From: Oscillospiraceae bacterium
Lineage (GTDB): Bacteria; Bacillota; Clostridia; Oscillospirales; Ruminococcaceae
DNA: 6,092 nt
NCBI GenBank assembly: GCA_029005335.1
Contig: JAQXFT010000054.1
Coordinates: forward strand, 1 to 6,092
Direction of reading: 5' to 3'
Under the pieces are notes generated by a model. The model was not told the origin of the DNA, searched no databases, and worked only from the letters and a program-made list of their open reading frames with translations. This document shows, piece by piece, positions 6,027 through 6,092 of this stretch (its first letter is position 1; every line of letters starts with the position of its first letter). The position numbers and the translations under genes are program-made.

Positions 6027-6092
6027 TGGAGCGGATTACGAGGCTCGAACTCGCTACCTCCACCTTGGCAAGGTGGCGCTCTACCAGATGAG
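6027..6092 (-). tRNA. tRNA-Gly (anticodon GCC), partial: 5' end beyond the window
   Basis: The visible part runs from within the D-arm (CTGGTAGAGC) to the 3' end. The anticodon arm is CCACC-TTGCCAA-GGTGG with GCC at 6069-6067. The T-arm is GCGAG-TTCGAGC-CTCGT, and the 3' acceptor strand is AATCCGC followed by discriminator T. CCA is encoded at 6029-6027, unlike in the neighbouring tRNA-Cys. The missing 5' acceptor strand should read approximately GCGGATT. Confidence 0.93.

Overview
The window is ordinary chromosomal DNA of a low-to-moderate GC Gram-positive anaerobe. The protein style (KH/S1 tail of polynucleotide phosphorylase, a clostridial-type TrmB with an NPW motif, a GH59-like protein with a C-terminal beta-sandwich module), the GGAG ribosome binding sites and the extended -10 promoters fit a Ruminococcus-like member of the Clostridia. 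That placement is an inference from protein and codon style, not from a search.

Layout: bases 1-468 (+) hold the 3' end of pnp, closed by a perfect 10-bp hairpin terminator (481-510) that also faces the convergent gene. Bases 633-3807 (-) form a two-gene unit: trmB (tRNA m7G46 methyltransferase) is transcribed first, from a very clear extended -10 promoter (3851-3879), and 13 bases after its stop codon begins a large protein related to galactocerebrosidase (glycoside hydrolase family 59). Bases 3917-5548 (-) encode an acyl-CoA synthetase of the AMP-forming superfamily, with its own promoter (5684-5712), a leader of about 130 bases containing a strong palindrome, and a terminator whose T-tract runs into the -35 box of the trmB promoter. 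Bases 5716-5934 (-) contain a protein-like reading frame with no credible start, perhaps the surviving 3' end of a lost gene. Bases 5954-6092 (-) carry tRNA-Cys(GCA) and the 3' part of tRNA-Gly(GCC), two bases apart, ended by a hairpin terminator at 5910-5940.

How the parts relate: pnp, trmB and the tRNAs are RNA-metabolism housekeeping genes, the ligase is lipid or organic-acid activation, and the GH59-like protein is the real accessory oddity. It has no signal peptide, keeps the acid/base glutamate of the family, has Asp where the nucleophile Glu is expected, carries clustered Cys-x-Cys pairs in its lectin-like domain, and is translated directly after trmB. I see no mobile element, CRISPR array, phage or defence system. 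The most worthwhile items are the GH59-like protein and the reading-frame remnant next to the tRNA terminator.
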